Assembly (NCBI GenBank): GCA_004554555.1
Contig: SFLN01000001.1
Span: forward strand, 1-55,805
Length of the DNA stretch: 55,805 bases
Source of the DNA: [Eubacterium] saphenum
GTDB lineage: Bacteria; Bacillota; Clostridia; Oscillospirales; Ruminococcaceae
Direction of reading: 5' to 3'
Each line of letters begins with the position of its first letter. Position 1 is the stretch's first letter. Under the pieces are notes generated by a model. It worked only from the letters and a program-made list of their open reading frames with translations, had not been told where the DNA came from and made no database searches. The position numbers and the translations under genes were made by a program. Shown here piece after piece: positions 16,633 through 25,468 of this stretch.

Positions 16633-18117
16633 ATGCTTTTTGATAAACCTATTGAGCGTCAGCTTTTAGACCTGCGCCTGAAAGCTAACGGACCTATGAC
16701 GGAGCTCCAATTCTACGCGAAGGAAATAATCGAGTGGAAGAATTCTCCGGCGCGTCAGGAAATGCTCGACGGCGACCGCTACTACAACGGGCAGCACGAT
16801 ATTCTCGGGCGTCAGAGAAAAGCGATAGGCCCGGACGGAAAATTGATTGTCGTCGATAACCTGCCGAATAACAAAATCGTCGATAACCAATACGCGATTC
16901 ACGTCGACCAGAAAACCAATTACCTCCTCGGCAAGCCGATAACCTACAAGGGCGAGAACGACGAGCACGCGAAGCTCGTACAGAAAACCCTCGGCAATAA
17001 ATTCATGCGTACGATTCGCAACGCGGGCACGGAATGCTTCAACAGCGGAATCTCTTGGCTTTATCCCTACTACGACCGCAATAACGAGCTCGCGTTCCGG
17101 CTTTTCCCCGGCTACGAGGTTTTACCCTTCTGGACCGACGCGGCGCACACTGAGCTTGACGCGGCGCTCCGCGTTTATCCCGTTGAGATATATCAGGGCA
17201 GCGAGAAGAAAATCGTCGAGAAGGTCGACATATTCAAGTCCGACGGCGTGGAGACTTATCTCTTCGTTGACGGCGCCCTGACCCCTGACCCCGACAGCGT
17301 GAAGCAGAGCTACGTCACGGTGAAAACGCCGGACGGAAAAACCGAGGCGCTGAATTGGGAACGCTTCCCTCTGATTCCTATCAAATACAACTCTCGGGAG
17401 ATTCCTCTGATTCGCCGCGGCCGCTCGTTGCAGGACGCGATAAATCTCCTCTATTCCGATTTTGCGAACGGCATGGAAGCGGACGGCGGAAGCACCGTGC
17501 TCGTACTGAAAAACTACGACGGGCAGGACCTCGGAGAATTCCGTAAAAACCTCGCGACCTATCGCGCGATAAAGACGAGAGCGTACGAAGGTGTCGACGG
17601 CGGCGTCGATACGCTCGAAATCACGGTTAACGCCGAGAATTACAAGACGGTTATCGACTTGCTGAAAAAGTCGCTCATTGATAACCTCCGGAGCTACGAC
17701 GCAAAAGACGACAGGCTCTCAGGAAATCCCAATCAGATGAATATCCAAAGCATGTACAGTCAAATCGACCTTGACGCAAACGCCATGGAGGTCGAGCTGC
17801 AGGCTGCCTTCGAGGAGATTCTCTGGTTTGTGAATACATACCTCGCGAACAGCGGCGCGGGCTCGTTCGAGAACGACGAGATTCAGGTCATATTTAATCG
17901 CGACGTTCTTATCAACGAGTCCGAGGCCATTGACAACTGCGCTAAATCGGCGGGAATCATTTCCGATGAGACCATTATCGCAATGCATCCGTGGGTCGAC
18001 GACCCGACGCGCGAGCTCGAGAAGGTCGACAAGCAGAAGGAAGAGAACGACCCCTACCGGCAAGCCTTCGAGAATATGCAGCTGCCTCCCGAAAGCGGTG
18101 GTATGAATGAAGAATAA
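16633..18117 (+). CDS. Portal protein (SPP1 gp6-like)
   Basis: 494 aa, Phage_prot_Gp6 family. Features: early YYNGQHDILGRQR, the NNKIVDNQYAIHVDQKTNYLLGKP segment typical of the family split over residues about 75-100, the RSLQDAINLLYSD helix and an acidic/Gln C-terminal tail. AGGAGGCGGG lies upstream. Forms the dodecameric ring through which TerL pumps DNA. The stop overlaps the next gene start. Confidence 0.93.
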   Translation: MLFDKPIERQLLDLRLKANGPMTELQFYAKEIIEWKNSPARQEMLDGDRYYNGQHDILGRQRKAIGPDGKLIVVDNLPNNKIVDNQYAIHVDQKTNYLLGKPITYKGENDEHAKLVQKTLGNKFMRTIRNAGTECFNSGISWLYPYYDRNNELAFRLFPGYEVLPFWTDAAHTELDAALRVYPVEIYQGSEKKIVEKVDIFKSDGVETYLFVDGALTPDPDSVKQSYVTVKTPDGKTEALNWERFPLIPIKYNSREIPLIRRGRSLQDAINLLYSDFANGMEADGGSTVLVLKNYDGQDLGEFRKNLATYRAIKTRAYEGVDGGVDTLEITVNAENYKTVIDLLKKSLIDNLRSYDAKDDRLSGNPNQMNIQSMYSQIDLDANAMEVELQAAFEEILWFVNTYLANSGAGSFENDEIQVIFNRDVLINESEAIDNCAKSAGIISDETIIAMHPWVDDPTRELEKVDKQKEENDPYRQAFENMQLPPESGGMNEE

Positions 18118-19945
18118 CGCCTATTGGGCTAATCGTATGAAGATACTCGAGAAATCGCTTCTCGATAACGGGTACGATTATCTGCTAAACGTCGAAAAGC
18201 AATACGACCTCGCCGTGCGCGACGTCTCGGCGCAAATCGGCGCTTGGTATCAGCGATTCGCTAAAAACAACAATATTACTCTTGCGGAAGCGCGGAAGCT
18301 GCTCACCGCGGGCGAGCTCAAAGAATTCAAATGGACCGTAGAGGACTACATCAAACACGGCCGAAAGAACGCAAGCTCGCAGGCGTGGATAAAGCAGCTC
18401 AGAAACGCTTCCGCACGAGTACATATAACGCGCTTGGAGAGCCTCAAATTACAGCTGTTGCAGCAGGTCGAGACGCTGCACGGCTTGCAGGCGAAGGGCT
18501 TGACCTCTCGTCTCGGCGAGATTTACGAGCGCGGCTACTTATACACGGCCTTCGAGATTCAAAAAGGAATCGGCGTGGGCTGGTCGCTGCACGGTATCAC
18601 GGACGCCGAAATAAACAAGGTGCTCGCGCGGCCGTGGACGCTTGACCGTCAGACGTTCAGCGACCGAATTTGGCAAAACAAGCAAGCTCTTATAAACTCG
18701 GTAAACACCAACCTCACGCAGATGATAATGCGAGGCGATTCTCCCGACAAGGCAATCAAGACAATCGCCGGCAGATTCAACGTTTCTAAGAGTCAGGCGG
18801 GGCGGTTGGTAATGACCGAGAGCGCGGCGTTCGCTAACGCGGCGCGTAAAGACTGCTTTAACGAGCTCGGCGTCGAGCGCTTCGTTATCGTCGAGGCCCT
18901 TGACGGTGACACCTGCTCGCTTTGCGGTCAGCTTGACGGCAAGGTGTTCCCTATGAGCGAGTACGCGGTCGGCGTCACCTGCCCGCCCTTCCACCCGTGG
19001 TGCCGCGGCACGACCGCTCCGTACTACGAGGACCTCGAAGGTATCGGCGAGCGCGCGGCGCGCGACGAGAACGGCGAATACTACACCGTGCCGAAGGAAA
19101 CCACCTTCGAGCAATGGAAAGAAAAATTCGTTAAAAAGCCGTTTACAAATCCGTCTCCGAGTGGTATAATAACGGTAGCGCCTACCGCTTCCGCACCCGA
19201 GCCTTCGGTGCCCGAATCCGAGCCGGCTGCTCCCGCTGCGGCAAAGCCCGAGGACGAGCGGCTTGAAAAATTCGGCGAGATACTCGAAGGAAATGCCAAG
19301 CTCAAAAAGGACACGGCGTTTACCGACGAAATCAAAACGGCGTTCGCAAACGGCAGCGAGGAAGCTCAGAAGCTGCTTTTGAAATACGCTGAAACGGATT
19401 CCATTGACTCGACCACCGCGAGCGGCTGCTTCTTTTCTCCTTCTACGGAAAAGGTCAATTACAATCTTGCCGGCCTTAAAAAAGATACACGCGGCGCGGC
19501 AACTTCGTTCTTGCATGAATTCGGTCACTTGGTCGACTTCAAATCCCGGCCGGGCAAAGGCCTTTATAGCTCTTGTAAAACGTCGGCTTTCGGCGACGCA
19601 ATTAAACAGGATTTTGAGGATTGCGTAAAGGCTCACATGCCTAAGAAGCTGAATTCGCAGCTCGTCACGCCGAGAGATGTTGCGTATGCGGATATAAGCC
19701 GCGAGCTCCGTGCAGACCCGGAGCTGACAAATCAAATCTCCGACCTTTTCGACGGTTTGTCAAAACGACAATGCTGCGGCAAATACGGACACTCGCCGGC
19801 GTATTGGAAAACTCCGCACGAGTTTGAAAAAGAAGCGTTCGCGCACATGTTCGAGACGCAGTTTGACCCGGCGCGTCACACGCTTATGGAAAAGTATTTC
19901 CCTACGGCGCTTAAAGAATTCGAGAACATACTGAAAAATTTGTGA
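18107..19945 (+). CDS. MuF-type minor head protein fused to a zincin domain
   Basis: 612 aa, about twice the usual size of SPP1 gp7-type proteins. Residues 1-310 are the head morphogenesis domain, ending in the Cys/His cluster DGDTCSLCGQLDGKVF ... TCPPFHPWCRGTTAP. A Pro/Ala/Ser-rich linker (about 345-385) leads to a C-terminal domain with SFLHEFGHLVDF (His470, Glu471, His474: HExxH) and a downstream EAFAHMFE (Glu576), matching a zinc metallopeptidase. MuF proteins are packaged in the capsid and often carry toxin or enzyme C termini (polyvalent proteins). The domain may act on host targets after injection or in head maturation; this is inference. Confidence 0.85.
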   Translation: MKNNAYWANRMKILEKSLLDNGYDYLLNVEKQYDLAVRDVSAQIGAWYQRFAKNNNITLAEARKLLTAGELKEFKWTVEDYIKHGRKNASSQAWIKQLRNASARVHITRLESLKLQLLQQVETLHGLQAKGLTSRLGEIYERGYLYTAFEIQKGIGVGWSLHGITDAEINKVLARPWTLDRQTFSDRIWQNKQALINSVNTNLTQMIMRGDSPDKAIKTIAGRFNVSKSQAGRLVMTESAAFANAARKDCFNELGVERFVIVEALDGDTCSLCGQLDGKVFPMSEYAVGVTCPPFHPWCRGTTAPYYEDLEGIGERAARDENGEYYTVPKETTFEQWKEKFVKKPFTNPSPSGIITVAPTASAPEPSVPESEPAAPAAAKPEDERLEKFGEILEGNAKLKKDTAFTDEIKTAFANGSEEAQKLLLKYAETDSIDSTTASGCFFSPSTEKVNYNLAGLKKDTRGAATSFLHEFGHLVDFKSRPGKGLYSSCKTSAFGDAIKQDFEDCVKAHMPKKLNSQLVTPRDVAYADISRELRADPELTNQISDLFDGLSKRQCCGKYGHSPAYWKTPHEFEKEAFAHMFETQFDPARHTLMEKYFPTALKEFENILKNL

Positions 19946-19955
19946 GGTGAGATGT

Positions 19956-20210
19956 ATGTACTACGGTCCTAAAGATTGGGAGCAGCTTGACAGATACACG
20001 GAGAAATTCGGCGGGCGTTTTATTTGCTTAGACGACTCCGGTGTCTTTTGCTACGAGAAAGGCGAGGACGCCTACGTCTTAGCGGACAGCAACGACGAGA
20101 AGCTCTTCGGTATTATCGAGGAATCTTGCAAGACCGGCAAGAGCCTGATTCCCGAGAGATTCCCCGAATATGTTCCCCCGTTTCCTCTCGACTCTGGCGT
20201 TCAGTATTAA
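19956..20210 (+). CDS. Small hypothetical protein after the MuF gene
   Basis: 84 aa from the ATG at 19956, which follows GAGGTGAG. Mixed alpha/beta composition with several aromatic residues (YYGPKDWEQLDRYTEKFGGRF). Family not recognised. It follows the MuF-zincin gene by 10 nt and could be a partner or an immunity-like protein for that domain, but the sequence gives no direct support. Confidence 0.55.
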   Translation: MYYGPKDWEQLDRYTEKFGGRFICLDDSGVFCYEKGEDAYVLADSNDEKLFGIIEESCKTGKSLIPERFPEYVPPFPLDSGVQY

Positions 20211-20214
20211 ACGG

Positions 20215-20308
20215 GCTCCGAAATCGCGTTTTAAGGCTTGCCTTAGTGCTTAGGCTATAATTTACCCGCCCGAACGGGAAAAGCTCGATACGGAGCGTTC
20301 TGGGCTCA
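20215..20308 (+). repeat. Long-stem hairpin element, copy B
   Basis: Imperfect stem (20215-20232 with 20279-20296) and a 46-nt loop with its own GCCTTA.../TAGGC hairpin, followed by GGAGCGTTCTGGGCTCAA. It is the most degraded of the three copies (A at 5819, C at 43705) and lies directly upstream of intergenic element copy 2, as copy C does for copy 3. Confidence 0.55.
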
Positions 20309-20363
20309 ATTTGATAGGTTTTCAGCGTCTTGGCTCACGTCAAGGCGCTGTTTTTGTGGTCGC
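20309..20363 (+). terminator. Hairpin/T-run after the small ORF
   Basis: CAGCGTCTTGGCTCACGTCAAGGCGCTGTTTTTG (20323-20356 region): CAGCGTC... pairs with ...AAGGCGCTG and is followed by TTTTT. Likely an intrinsic terminator or attenuator between the head-gene block and the scaffold-capsid block. Confidence 0.5.
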
Positions 20364-20595
20364 GGTAGTTGGTTATGCAGCTAAACAGTTAACCAACTAC
20401 CAACGAACTACCTACTCGACTACCTGCCCGAAGCCTTTGTACATAAGACTTTATAAGCTATTGCAGCAAAGGTAGTCGATAAAAACCAAAAACAAAATAT
20501 TTTTTCTGAGGGGTGTATGTAAACGCCGATTTTTGCACCCCTGCTCGTACATATATGCGCGTAAGAAAATTCGTTGCGCGCGCTACTCGACTACC
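20364..20595 (+). repeat. Intergenic GGTAGTCGA element, copy 2
   Basis: Contains GGTAGTTGGTTA facing TAACCAACTACC, then ACTACCTACTCGACTACC, and the core 20471-20595 starting GGTAGTCGAT and ending GCTACTCGACTACC. The core keeps the A-rich run, TGAGGGGTGTATGTAAACG, the GGGGTG/CACCCC hairpin and the AAAATTCGTTGCG segment of the other copies. The remaining 20596-20726 holds no gene that I can support. Confidence 0.75.
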
Positions 20596-20726
20596 TGATA
20601 AATCCGCTCGCCGCAAGGCAGGGCGTGTTTATACAAATTACCGCCGGCGCGGCGGATAACAAATAGCGCACCGCGATACCGGGACTTGCCGGAATAACAA
20701 GGACAGCGGGAACAGGAGGTACGGCT

Positions 20727-21362
20727 ATGTTAGAATGGCTGAAGGCAATTTTGGGAGACAAGTACACGGACGAAATCGACAAAAAGGTATCTGAGGAAAT
20801 CGGCAAAAACTTTGTGGCGAGAACGGACTTCAACACGCTCAACACCGAAAAGAAAGCACTCGCCGATTCTCTGAAAGACCGCGACAAGCAGCTCGAGACG
20901 CTGAAAGCGAGCACAGGCGACGTCGAGGCTCTTAAGGCTCAGATAACGCAGCTGCAGGCGGATAACCTTGCGGCTACCAAGGCTCACGAGGCCGAGGTCA
21001 AGCGCCTGAAAATCGATACCGCCGTGGAGCTCGCTCTTTCGGCAGCTAAGGCGAAAAACATCAAGGCGGTCAAGGCTCTTCTCGAGCTTGACAAGGCAGA
21101 GCTCGCCGACGACGGCACGGTCAAAGGCCTTGCCGACCAAATCAAGAAGCTCACGGAAGCTCCCGAGAGCGGATTCTTATTCGAGGCGAAGGAGAAGCCT
21201 CAGAAAAACTTTACCGGCTTTAAGCCGGGCGAAAGCGGCGAGGTGCCGCCCGGCGGCGCAATGACGCTGGAGAATTTCAGGAAGCTGTCCCCCGCGGAGC
21301 GACTCGCGTTTTCGACCGAGCACCCGGAGGACTACAAGAAACTTTATGGAGGGAATAGCTAA
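20727..21362 (+). CDS. Capsid scaffold protein (GP20-like)
   Basis: 211 aa, minor structural protein GP20/scaffold type. Nearly all of residues 25-150 is charged coiled coil (TDFNTLNTEKKALADSL ... VEALKAQITQLQADN). The C terminus has FKPGESGEVPPGG then ENFRKLSPAERLAF, the capsid-interaction tail of such scaffolds. CAGGAGG upstream; stop overlaps the capsid ATG. Guides prohead assembly. Confidence 0.88.
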   Translation: MLEWLKAILGDKYTDEIDKKVSEEIGKNFVARTDFNTLNTEKKALADSLKDRDKQLETLKASTGDVEALKAQITQLQADNLAATKAHEAEVKRLKIDTAVELALSAAKAKNIKAVKALLELDKAELADDGTVKGLADQIKKLTEAPESGFLFEAKEKPQKNFTGFKPGESGEVPPGGAMTLENFRKLSPAERLAFSTEHPEDYKKLYGGNS

Positions 21363-22276
21363 TGGCACACACTATTTACGACAACTTTTTCCTGTCTAAC
21401 GAAATCGAGGACCAGTACAACTCTCACCTCGACCTGCAGACCTTCTGCACGGTAGACAACACTCTCGTCGGTACTCCCGGCATGCTCCGTAAAATCAACG
21501 TTTACAGAGCTACCGACGGCACCGAGAAGCTCGCAATGGGCGCCGGCAATACTCAGAGCATTGAGGTCGGCTTTACTCCCAGCGAGTACAGGATTCAGCT
21601 CGCGCAGAACAGATTTGAATACTACGACGAGCAGGCAATGACCGACCCCATGCTCGTACCCGTCGGCACGAAGCACATGGGCACGGATATGTTCAACACT
21701 GTAAACGGCGACATCTACGGCGAATTCGCAAAGGCGACTCAGTTTGTCGTGACTACGAAATTCGACTTCGCGGCGTTCGCTGACGCACAGTCCGTTCTTA
21801 ACCTCGAGAATCTCGAGGGCACGAGCATATTCGCGTTCGTTTCTCCTGCTGACCTTGCCGATATTCGCAAGGAGCTGAAGGACTCGCTGCAGTACGTGAC
21901 CGAATTCGCGAAGAACGGCTACGTCGGCACCGTTGCGGGCGTTAACCTCTACACCAAGAAGGACGCGACTCCCGGCTCTATCTACATGGCTACTAAGGAA
22001 GCGGTCACTATCTTCAACAAGAAGGGTACCGAGGTCGAGCAGGAGCGCGACGGCAATACTCGTAAGAACAGCATTTACTCCCGCAAGTATTACCTCGTAG
22101 CTCTCACCGACGAGACGAAGGATGTCAAGATTTTCAAGGGCACCGCTACCGCCTGCAACGAGACCACCGTCACCGAGGGCAAGACCTACTACGCGAAGGT
22201 CGGCAACGGCTACGTTGTGGTAACTCCCGCGACCGGCGATAACCCCAAGACTAAGGGCTGGTACGGCATAGCATAA
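21362..22276 (+). CDS. Major capsid protein
   Basis: 304 aa, directly after scaffold. Conserved pieces include NTLVGTPGMLRKINVYRATDGTEKLAMG, an N-arm/E-loop-like segment, and FAFVSPADLADIRKELKDS in the A domain (given here as parts). Residues about 262-304 (TACNETTVTEGKTYYAKVGN onward) look like an added C-terminal surface domain. Codon use is highly biased, as for an abundant protein. HK97-type fold is inferred from context. Confidence 0.85.
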   Translation: MAHTIYDNFFLSNEIEDQYNSHLDLQTFCTVDNTLVGTPGMLRKINVYRATDGTEKLAMGAGNTQSIEVGFTPSEYRIQLAQNRFEYYDEQAMTDPMLVPVGTKHMGTDMFNTVNGDIYGEFAKATQFVVTTKFDFAAFADAQSVLNLENLEGTSIFAFVSPADLADIRKELKDSLQYVTEFAKNGYVGTVAGVNLYTKKDATPGSIYMATKEAVTIFNKKGTEVEQERDGNTRKNSIYSRKYYLVALTDETKDVKIFKGTATACNETTVTEGKTYYAKVGNGYVVVTPATGDNPKTKGWYGIA

Positions 22277-22289
22277 GGAGGGCAAAGGA

Positions 22290-22679
22290 ATGGAAATTCT
22301 TGCGGCAGTACGCGCTCGGCTTGAAGCCCTCGGATATACCGCTGTTGAGACTGATAACGCGGCGCTCGAGTACAATATCGCGAAGGCCGAAACCGATTTG
22401 AAGGTTAAAACAAATCAGCTCGCGGTACCCGAAGGACTTTTTTACGTCTGGGCGGATATGGCCGCGGGACTGTTCCTTGCAGATAAGAAGGCCTCTGGCG
22501 GCTTAGCCGAGGCCTTCGATTTTTCTGCGCCGGCTAAGAGCGTTTCCGAGGGAGACGTTTCGGTCACCTTCGCGGTCGCCGACAAGGATTCTCCCGAGGC
22601 ACGTTTCGACGCTATGCTTGACCGAATGATTCACCCCGACGAGTCTCAAATTGTAGCTTTTAGGAGGTTATGCTGGTGA
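22290..22679 (+). CDS. Head-tail connector (gp15-like)
   Basis: 129-aa helical protein following the capsid gene, with the build of SPP1 gp15/XkdG-region connectors: ILAAVRARLEALGY, then LPVPEGLFYVW-like AVPEGLFYVWADMAAG and a C-terminal RMIHPDESQIVAFRRL. It would bind under the portal. AGGAGGG precedes the ATG. Assigned from position, size and pattern. Confidence 0.75.
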   Translation: MEILAAVRARLEALGYTAVETDNAALEYNIAKAETDLKVKTNQLAVPEGLFYVWADMAAGLFLADKKASGGLAEAFDFSAPAKSVSEGDVSVTFAVADKDSPEARFDAMLDRMIHPDESQIVAFRRLCW

Positions 22680-23035
22680 GCAAGTATCAGGACGCGCTCA
22701 GAGGGCTCTGGACGGGCCTCTGTGACGTTTTTACTCTTAGCTCGATAGTTAACCCTACGAACGGGAGAAACGAATCTGAGGAGATTCTGGAGCGTTCTGG
22801 GCTGCCTTGTCGAATTTCTTTCAGTAACGTATCGAGTACGGAGGAAAATAACGACGCGGCGCTCGTGCGCCAAACGATAAAACTCTTTATCGCGAATGAC
22901 GTGGTGATTCCTCCCGGCTCGAAGCTGGTAATCACTCAGGCGGGCAAAACGGATTCCTACGTGAAATCCGGCGAGCCTGCGGTTTACAGCACGCATCAGG
23001 AAATCGTTCTCGAACGTTTTAAGGGGTGGGCGTAA
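22676..23035 (+). CDS. Head closure / stopper protein
   Basis: 119 aa from the GTG at 22676, chosen because AGGAGG is 8 nt upstream and the GTG overlaps the previous stop. Beta-rich, with EEILERSGLPCRISFS and a C-terminal VYSTHQEIVLERFKGWA, resembling XkdH/gp16-type stoppers. It contains the 15-mer GGAGCGTTCTGGGCT that also follows the long-stem hairpin elements. Confidence 0.75.
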   Translation: MSKYQDALRGLWTGLCDVFTLSSIVNPTNGRNESEEILERSGLPCRISFSNVSSTEENNDAALVRQTIKLFIANDVVIPPGSKLVITQAGKTDSYVKSGEPAVYSTHQEIVLERFKGWA

Positions 23036-23512
23036 ATGGCAAGGTGGGGCAGAGCCGATTTTCGGCAATTCAGAAGATTGCAGCAAAACATTGACAGGCT
23101 CAGTCAAAGGACGAACATGGACGCCTTTTGCCGGAAGTGCTGCAAAGAGCTCGCGGGCCGTCTGCTCGCGCTCGTGATTCCCGCGACGCCGGTCGGCAAA
23201 TATCCCAAAGGCAGCGGGAAAACAGGTGGCACCCTGCGGAGAGGCTGGGGCGCGGAATCCGCGACGGCTGCGAAGGCGTACGCCAACAGCCTCGCGATTC
23301 AAAAGGTCGGCATGACCTACGTCGTCGAGATAACGAATCCCGTGTACTACGCAAGCTACGTCGAGCACGGGCACGTGACGCGAAACGGCGGCTGGTGGGA
23401 AGGCCGGCACATGCTTGAAATCTCGGAAACGAAATTGAAGCAGGTCGCGCCGAGAGTCCTTGAGCGGCTTTTGACGGAATATATGAAGGAGGCGTTTGAT
23501 GTCGGCAATTAG
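23036..23512 (+). CDS. HK97 gp10-like head-tail joining protein
   Basis: 158 aa. Pattern: RADFRQFRRLQQNIDRL, then FCRKCCKELAGRLLALVIPATPVG, GTLRRGWG, and YASYVEHGHVTRNGGWWEGRHML near the end, which is the gp10/XkdI family signature. Starts immediately after the stopper stop codon. Joins the head connector to the tail. Confidence 0.85.
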   Translation: MARWGRADFRQFRRLQQNIDRLSQRTNMDAFCRKCCKELAGRLLALVIPATPVGKYPKGSGKTGGTLRRGWGAESATAAKAYANSLAIQKVGMTYVVEITNPVYYASYVEHGHVTRNGGWWEGRHMLEISETKLKQVAPRVLERLLTEYMKEAFDVGN

Positions 23513-23924
23513 TACGCAAATAGTAATCGACGGAATAACGCTCGCCCTTCGCGACGCTTTTCCGGACAGCTTTATCACGGCAAAGCCGGTCGAGCAGGGT
23601 CTGAGAAGGCCCGCGTTTATCGTGCACCCGCTGATACAAGGAGAATCGGATTTGCCGAGTAATCGGTCGAGACGATTCTCGAGCTTTGTGATACACCATT
23701 TCCCCGAACACCCGTGCGACGATTGGACCGTTATCGGAGACGCGCTTCTCGACGTTCTCAAAGTGATAACGCTTCCGGGCGGCGACATGCTTCGCGGAAC
23801 AGATATAAGCTACGAGTGCGTCGACGGCGTGCTCCATTTTTCCGTGACGTACAAGTACAACATTTCCGGCGTGAGCGAGGCTCCGGTAATGGAAAAATTA
23901 TCGATTATGCAAGGAGGGCAATAA
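23499..23924 (+). CDS. Tail terminator-like protein (DUF6838 type)
   Basis: 141 aa from the ATG at 23499 behind AAGGAGG. Begins TQIVIDGITLALRDAFPD and contains LRRPAFIVHPL, WTVIGDALLDVLKVITLP and FSVTYKYNISG, the pattern of tail-completion proteins between gp10-like and sheath genes in PBSX-like phages. It probably caps the tail tube. Confidence 0.75.
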   Translation: MSAISTQIVIDGITLALRDAFPDSFITAKPVEQGLRRPAFIVHPLIQGESDLPSNRSRRFSSFVIHHFPEHPCDDWTVIGDALLDVLKVITLPGGDMLRGTDISYECVDGVLHFSVTYKYNISGVSEAPVMEKLSIMQGGQ

Positions 23925-23927
23925 CCT

Positions 23928-24113
23928 ATGGCAAAGGAAAACGCGGAGAAGATATTTCCCGCAGCAACATTTTCAAAGGCGCAGCTCCTCGGCTCGGCGC
24001 GGTTTATCAAACACCGCGACCTGCTCGGCGCGCTTTTGAAGGACGACAAGCGGTACACTATCGCCGAAGCGGAATCCGCTATCGGCGATTATATGAAAGG
24101 CAAGGTGAAGTAA
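23928..24113 (+). CDS. Small tail-module protein
   Basis: 61 aa, ATG behind GGAGGG. Sequence FSKAQLLGSARFIKHRDLLGALL ... YTIAEAESAIGDYMKGKVK is conserved in type just before sheath genes of Firmicutes contractile-tailed phages. Function unknown; perhaps a helical tail-assembly factor. It ends one nt before the sheath start. Confidence 0.7.
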   Translation: MAKENAEKIFPAATFSKAQLLGSARFIKHRDLLGALLKDDKRYTIAEAESAIGDYMKGKVK

Positions 24114-24114
24114 T

Positions 24115-25455
24115 ATGGCTCTTGGCGGCGGCGTTTGGACAACGCAGAATAAGGTGCTGCCCGGCACCTACGTGAATTTTACGAGCATAGCGAAGGCCTC
24201 GGCGACTCTTTCGGACAGAGGCTTTGCGGCAATGCCGCTCATGCTCGATTGGGGCCCCGACGACGCGATTTTTACCGTCACTAACGGCGACTTCCAGACG
24301 GATAGCCTTAAGGTGTTCGGTCACGCGTACACGGACAAGGAGCTGCTCCCGCTCCGCGAGCTCTTCCAGAACGCAAAGACCCTTTACGCGTACAGACTCA
24401 ACAGCGGCGGCGTGAAGGCGAGCAACGCGTTCTGTACGGCGAAGTATTCCGGAATCGCGGGCAACAAGCTCTCGGTGGTTATCGAGCAGAACGTTGACAA
24501 CAACGCTTGGTGGGACGTCAGCACCTTCTTTGACACGACCGAGGTCGACAAGCAGACCGTCAGCGCGGCGGCTGAGCTTGTTGCGAACGACTTCGTGACT
24601 TGGAAGGGCAACGCGGTGCTCGAGGCTACGGCGAAAACGCCTCTCGAGAACGGCACCAACGGAACGGCGAACGCTGCGGCGTATCAGTCCTTCCTCAACA
24701 AGCTCGAGAGCTACAGCTTTAACGTGCTCGGCTGCCCCTCGGACGACCAGACTACAATAAATCTGTTCGTAAACTACACAATGCGTATGCGCGACGAGAT
24801 TGGTGCGAAATTCCAGACGGTTATCTTTAACCTCTCGACTAACGCTAAAATCGGCGACTACGAGGGCATTATCGAAATCGGCAACAAGGTCACCGATTAT
24901 GATTCCAGCATTGCCGGTCTCGGTCAGTATGGCCTTGTATATTGGCTCACGGGCTCGGAGGCTTCTTGCGAGGTTAACAAGTCCAATACCAACAAGCGTT
25001 ACAACGGCGAGCTCACGGTCAACGTCGACTATACTCAGGCAGAGCTCACGCTCGCGCTGAAGGAAGGCCGCTTCATGTTCCACAACGTCGGCGGCGAGGT
25101 TAAAATCCTCGAGGACGTGAATTCTCTCACGACCGTCTCCGACACGAAGGGCGACGTATTCAAGTCCAATCAGACCATACGCGTTATCGACCAGATTGCG
25201 AACGATATGGCCGTGCTTTTCAACACGCGCTACCTCGGCACCGTGCCGAACGACGCGGACGGCAGAATCGCTCTCTGGAACGATATTGTCAAGCTGCATC
25301 AGGAGCTCGAGAAGATTCGCGCGGTCGAGAATTTCAATCCCGACAGCGTTACCGTCGAGCAGGGCGACACGAAGAAGGCGGTCGTTTGCACGGTCGCGAA
25401 TCTGAACGTCGTAAACGCCATGGCTCAGCTCTACATGGCGGTTGTCATTATGTAA
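24115..25455 (+). CDS. Contractile tail sheath protein (XkdK-like)
   Basis: 446 aa. Typical sheath start GGGVWTTQNKVLPGTYVNF, central insertion domain, and the conserved C-terminal region (IDQIANDMAVLFNTRYLGTVPN ... LWNDIVKLHQELEK ... GDTKKAVVCTVANLNVVNAMAQLYMAVVIM, quoted as parts). Shows that the virion has a contractile (myovirus-type) tail. Strong expression is suggested by biased codons. Confidence 0.95.
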   Translation: MALGGGVWTTQNKVLPGTYVNFTSIAKASATLSDRGFAAMPLMLDWGPDDAIFTVTNGDFQTDSLKVFGHAYTDKELLPLRELFQNAKTLYAYRLNSGGVKASNAFCTAKYSGIAGNKLSVVIEQNVDNNAWWDVSTFFDTTEVDKQTVSAAAELVANDFVTWKGNAVLEATAKTPLENGTNGTANAAAYQSFLNKLESYSFNVLGCPSDDQTTINLFVNYTMRMRDEIGAKFQTVIFNLSTNAKIGDYEGIIEIGNKVTDYDSSIAGLGQYGLVYWLTGSEASCEVNKSNTNKRYNGELTVNVDYTQAELTLALKEGRFMFHNVGGEVKILEDVNSLTTVSDTKGDVFKSNQTIRVIDQIANDMAVLFNTRYLGTVPNDADGRIALWNDIVKLHQELEKIRAVENFNPDSVTVEQGDTKKAVVCTVANLNVVNAMAQLYMAVVIM

Positions 25456-25468
25456 AGGAGGAGCTTAA

